From NCBI GenBank assembly GCA_044426235.1, contig JAWXUS010000002.1:62001-126000 (forward strand): DNA of 64,000 bases, given 5' to 3'. The notes under the pieces were generated by a model. The model saw only the letters and a program-made list of their open reading frames with translations. It was not told where the DNA came from and searched no databases. The position numbers and the translations under genes were made by a program. Numbering within the stretch: position 1 is the stretch's first letter; every line of letters begins with the position of its first letter. Below, piece by piece: positions 60,758 to 64,000 of the stretch. Source of the stretch: JAGHEK01 sp044426235 (GTDB lineage: Bacteria; Bacillota; Clostridia; Peptostreptococcales; Peptostreptococcaceae).

Positions 60758-62587
60758 ATGGGAAAAATCATAGGTATAGATTTAGGAACGACTAACTCTT
60801 GTGTTTCTGTTTTAGAAGGTGGAGAAGCACAAGTTATAACAAATTCAGAAGGTATGAGAACTACTCCTTCAGTAGTAGCATTTACTAAAGATGGAGAAAG
60901 AATAGTTGGAGAGCCTGCAAAAAGACAAGCTGTAACTAATGCAGACAAAACTATAATATCAATAAAAACACATATGGGAACAGACTACAAAGTTAATATA
61001 GATGGAAAAGATTATAGCCCACAAGAAATATCAGCTATAACGCTACAAAAATTAAAAGCAGATGCAGAAAGTTACTTAGGTCAAACTGTAACTGAAGCTG
61101 TAATAACAGTTCCTGCATACTTCTCAGATGCACAAAGACAAGCAACTAAAGATGCTGGTAGAATAGCAGGTCTTGAAGTTAAAAGAATAATAAATGAGCC
61201 AACTGCAGCAGCACTTGCATATGGTATGGATAAATTAGATCAAGAAAAGAAAATATTAGTGTTCGATTTAGGTGGAGGAACATTTGACGTTTCAGTTCTT
61301 GAAATAGGAGATGGAACTTTCGAAGTTTTAGCAACAGCAGGAAATAATAGACTTGGTGGAGATGATTTTGACCAAGTATTAATAGATTATTTAGCAGATG
61401 AATTTAAAAAAGCTGAAGGTGTTGATTTAAGAAATGATAATATGGCACTTCAAAGACTTAAAGAATCAGCTGAGAAAGCTAAAAAAGAATTATCATCAAC
61501 AATGTCAACAAATGTAAACTTACCGTTTATAACTGCAACTGCTGAAGGAGCAAAGCATTTAAATTTTGATATAACTCGTGCTAAGTTTGATGAATTAACT
61601 GGACACTTAGTAGAAAAAACTATGGAACCAACAAGACAAGCATTAAAAGATGCTGGACTTTCAACTTCTGAAATAGATGATGTATTATTAGTTGGTGGAT
61701 CAACTAGAATACCAGCTGTACAAGATGCAGTTAAAAGCTTCATAGGAAAAGATCCTCACAAAGGTATAAATCCAGATGAGTGTGTTGCACAAGGTGCTGC
61801 AATTCAAGCAGGAGTTTTAAGTGGAGAAGTTAATGACTTATTATTATTAGATGTTACTCCTTTATCTCTTGGGATTGAGACTATGGGGAATGTAATGACT
61901 AAAATAATAGAGAGAAATACTACTATACCAACTAAAAAGTCTCAAGTATTCTCAACTGCACAAGATAATCAACCAGCTGTTGATATACATGTTTTACAGG
62001 GTGAGAGACCAATGTCTCACGATAATACGACTTTAGGTAGATTCCAATTAACAGATTTACCACCAGCACAAAGAGGAGTACCTCAAATAGAAGTTACTTT
62101 CGATATAGATGCCAATGGTATAGTAAACGTTACTGCTAAAGATTTAGGAACTGGAAAAGAGCAAAAAGTAACTATAACTTCAGGAACTAACTTAAGTGAA
62201 GAAGATATCCAAAGTAAAATAAGAGAAGCTGAAATGAATGCTGAAGCTGATAAATCTAAAAAAGAAAAAGTTGAAGCTCTAAATCAAGCAGATGCCACTA
62301 TTCACCAAACTGAAAAAACTTTAAAAGAACTTGGTGATAAAGTTGAAGAAACAGAAAAAGCAGAAATAGAAGCTGCAATTGAAGAAGTAAGAACTATAAA
62401 AGACAAAGAAGATGCAACTGCAGAAGAAATAAAGACTGCACTTGATTCATTAATGGAAAAGTTCCATGCAATAAGTCAAAAAATGTATCAACAAGATGCT
62501 CCTCAAGGCGAGGAAGCTCAACAATCTCAAGACTCTCAAGGTGTTGAAGATGATATAGTTGATGCTGACTTTACTGAAGTAGACTAA
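60758..62587 (+). CDS. dnaK: Chaperone DnaK (Hsp70)
   Basis: 609 residues, complete. ATPase motifs GIDLGTTNSCVSVLEGG, VFDLGGGTFDVSVLE and LLVGGSTRIPAVQ; linker DLLLLDVTPLSLGIETMGNV; beta substrate-binding domain and full alpha lid ending in EDDIVDADFTEVD. It is the normal counterpart to the divergent Hsp70 at 30819. Confidence 0.98.
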   Translation: MGKIIGIDLGTTNSCVSVLEGGEAQVITNSEGMRTTPSVVAFTKDGERIVGEPAKRQAVTNADKTIISIKTHMGTDYKVNIDGKDYSPQEISAITLQKLKADAESYLGQTVTEAVITVPAYFSDAQRQATKDAGRIAGLEVKRIINEPTAAALAYGMDKLDQEKKILVFDLGGGTFDVSVLEIGDGTFEVLATAGNNRLGGDDFDQVLIDYLADEFKKAEGVDLRNDNMALQRLKESAEKAKKELSSTMSTNVNLPFITATAEGAKHLNFDITRAKFDELTGHLVEKTMEPTRQALKDAGLSTSEIDDVLLVGGSTRIPAVQDAVKSFIGKDPHKGINPDECVAQGAAIQAGVLSGEVNDLLLLDVTPLSLGIETMGNVMTKIIERNTTIPTKKSQVFSTAQDNQPAVDIHVLQGERPMSHDNTTLGRFQLTDLPPAQRGVPQIEVTFDIDANGIVNVTAKDLGTGKEQKVTITSGTNLSEEDIQSKIREAEMNAEADKSKKEKVEALNQADATIHQTEKTLKELGDKVEETEKAEIEAAIEEVRTIKDKEDATAEEIKTALDSLMEKFHAISQKMYQQDAPQGEEAQQSQDSQGVEDDIVDADFTEVD

Positions 62588-62627
62588 AAATCAGATTAAA
62601 ATCTGTATAATATAAGACAACTTAAAG

Positions 62628-62660
62628 ATAGCTTGTAGATTCTACAAGCTATTATTTTGT
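62628..62660 (+). terminator. Hairpin between dnaK and dnaJ (partial terminator)
   Basis: ATAGCTTGTAG (62628-62638) pairs perfectly with CTACAAGCTAT (62642-62652) around ATT, followed by TATTTTG. The weak T-tract suggests attenuation that lowers DnaJ relative to DnaK. Confidence 0.7.
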
Positions 62661-62677
62661 AATAGGTGGTGGATTAA

Positions 62678-63820
62678 TTGAGTAATAAAAGAGATTATTA
62701 TGAGGTGTTAGGCGTTGATAAAAATATCGACGAGAAAGAATTAAAAAAAGCATATAGAAAACTTGCTATGAAGTATCACCCAGATAGAAATCCAGATAAT
62801 AAAGAAGCTGAAGAAAAATTTAAGGAAATAAGTGAAGCTTACGAAGTATTATCTGATCCACAGAAAAAAGCTAGTTATGATCAATATGGACACGATGGAC
62901 CAAGTCAAGGTGGATTTGGACAAGGCGGAGGCTTTGGTGGTGGATTTAGTGGATTTGAAGATATATTCGGAGATATATTTGGAGGATTTGGTGGAGGATC
63001 ATCTAGGAGACATCGTGGACCACAAAGAGGTGCTGACATAAAGCAAAGAGTAATTATAAACTTTGAAGATGCCGTTTTTGGTAAGAAAATAGACTTAAAA
63101 TTAAATAGAAGTGAAGAATGTGATGATTGCCATGGAACAGGAGCTAAAAATGGTGGTTCAAGACAAACTTGTCCAGATTGTGATGGTCATGGTCAAGTAA
63201 GAGTTTCTCAAAGAACTCCATTTGGAAATATTCAAACTACTAAAACATGTCCAAGATGTGGTGGAGAAGGAGAAGTAGTTCAAAACCCTTGTGGAAAATG
63301 TGGTGGAAAAGGTCAAGTAAGAAAAGTTAAGACTATAGAAGTTGATATTCCGGCAGGAATTGATGATGGACAAATGATAAAAATGTCTGGTCAAGGAGAA
63401 GTTGGAACTAAAGGTGGGCCAAGAGGAGATTTATACATTGTAATCGCTATTAAAGAACACGAATTCTTTAAAAGAGATGAGTACGATGTTCATTTTGAAA
63501 TGCCAATAACGTTTGTTCAAGCGGCACTTGGAGACGAAATAGAAGTACCAACTCTTTATGGTAAAGTAAAATATAATTTACCAGAGGGAACTCAAACTGG
63601 AACTGTATTTAGACTTCGTGAAAAAGGAATTCAAAAGATAAGATCTAATCATAAAGGAGATCAGTTTGTTAAGATAGTAGTTGATGTTCCAAAGAAATTA
63701 AATGATAGACAAAAAGAATTATTAACTGAATTTGCTAAAGAATGTGGAGAAGAAGTTCACGGAAATAAGCATAGCTTTGGTAAGAAAATAGAAAACTTCT
63801 TTAAGAAATTAAATAAATAA
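62678..63820 (+). CDS. dnaJ: Co-chaperone DnaJ (Hsp40)
   Basis: 380 residues. J domain with HPD (MKYHPDRNP), Gly/Phe region, and zinc domain with four CxxCxGxG repeats (CDDCHGTG, CPDCDGHG, CPRCGGEG, CGKCGGKG), then the peptide-binding domain. It stimulates DnaK ATPase. The start is TTG behind AGGTGGTGG. Confidence 0.97.
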   Translation: MSNKRDYYEVLGVDKNIDEKELKKAYRKLAMKYHPDRNPDNKEAEEKFKEISEAYEVLSDPQKKASYDQYGHDGPSQGGFGQGGGFGGGFSGFEDIFGDIFGGFGGGSSRRHRGPQRGADIKQRVIINFEDAVFGKKIDLKLNRSEECDDCHGTGAKNGGSRQTCPDCDGHGQVRVSQRTPFGNIQTTKTCPRCGGEGEVVQNPCGKCGGKGQVRKVKTIEVDIPAGIDDGQMIKMSGQGEVGTKGGPRGDLYIVIAIKEHEFFKRDEYDVHFEMPITFVQAALGDEIEVPTLYGKVKYNLPEGTQTGTVFRLREKGIQKIRSNHKGDQFVKIVVDVPKKLNDRQKELLTEFAKECGEEVHGNKHSFGKKIENFFKKLNK

Positions 63821-63845
63821 GAATTTTATTAGTTACTTAAATTTT

Positions 63846-63876
63846 AAACTGTAGACAAATATGTTTACAGTTTTTT
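63846..63876 (+). terminator. Terminator after dnaJ
   Basis: AAACTGTA (63846-63853) pairs with TACAGTTT (63866-63873), inner ACA/TGT pairs, then T. Confidence 0.8.
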
Positions 63877-63900
63877 ATTATCTAAAAGTATATTTGAAAT

Positions 63901-63938
63901 AAAAAAGGTCTTACATTAAAAAATATAAGACCTTTTTT
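63901..63938. terminator. Second, bidirectional terminator
   Basis: AAAAAAGGTCTTA (63901-63913) pairs perfectly with TAAGACCTTTTTT (63926-63938). Symmetry suggests service to a convergent gene entering from the right. Confidence 0.85.
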
Positions 63939-63948
63939 ATATAAATTT

Positions 63949-64000
63949 TTATATTATTTCTATGAAATATGAAACGTTGAAAGTTTCTTTTATATTTAAA
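63949..64000 (-). CDS. Possible 3' end of a convergent gene
   Basis: On the minus strand a frame open from the window edge reads LNIKETFNVSYFIEII before TAA at 63949-63951, just before the bidirectional terminator. Only 16 residues are visible, so this is a positional suggestion. Confidence 0.35.
   Translation of the reverse strand, partial: LNIKETFNVSYFIEII

Overview
The window is strongly A+T-rich and reads as the chromosome of an anaerobic, endospore-forming Clostridia species. The sporulation and germination genes spoIIP, gpr and a dacF-type carboxypeptidase, a flavodiiron protein, TTG/GTG starts behind strong AGGAGG sites, MinCDE together with MreBCD, and a complete selenocysteine pathway all fit this. 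The order radC-mreBCD-PBP2-minCDE-rodA-flavodiiron-radical SAM pair-rng-rplU-prp-rpmA-obg resembles Peptostreptococcaceae (Clostridioides relatives). That family placement is inference from gene order and protein lengths; no search was run.

Layout. 1-4.4 kb: end of coaE, a lytic transglycosylase, an orphan family-5 solute-binding lipoprotein, an unknown 197-aa protein and a SPOR-domain membrane protein. 4.7-13.9 kb: cell-shape and division block (radC, mreBCD, a very long PBP2, minCDE, rodA). 14-23.9 kb: flavodiiron protein (minus strand), two radical-SAM-associated genes, a decayed PH-domain membrane protein gene, rng, then rplU-prp-rpmA, obg and yhbY. 24-30.7 kb: an unlisted 41-aa membrane protein and recX (minus strand), nadD-yqeK-rsfS-leuS, ilvA-ridA. 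30.8-35.9 kb: a tightly coupled three-gene operon of unknown function (divergent Hsp70, helical-repeat protein, beta-CASP metallo-beta-lactamase protein), the best candidate here for an undescribed system. 35.9-38 kb: dacF (minus strand) and comEA.

38-45 kb is a selenocysteine locus: selD, itself a selenoprotein read through an in-frame UGA with a clear SECIS hairpin, then selA and selB, and further on tRNA-Sec with its own promoter. Between selB and the tRNA lie a uracil-DNA-glycosylase-like gene with altered active-site motifs and a secreted G5/3D-domain wall protein. The 530-bp upstream region of the wall gene carries two exact and one near-exact WalR boxes. 45-54.8 kb: tcdA, a PAS-GGDEF protein, a ComEC-C-like lipoprotein, DUF2156 and Eis-like genes, a ComEC without its C-terminal domain, holA, rpsT, gpr, spoIIP and a small yqxA-like gene. 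54.9-64 kb: lepA, a secreted protein with unusual acidic/Trp repeats, hemW, and the CIRCE-controlled hrcA-grpE-dnaK-dnaJ operon. The comEA/comEC to dnaJ order parallels Bacillus subtilis, with insertions.

The genes are mostly housekeeping: envelope growth, translation, heat shock and selenoprotein synthesis. No insertion sequences, prophage or CRISPR array were seen.
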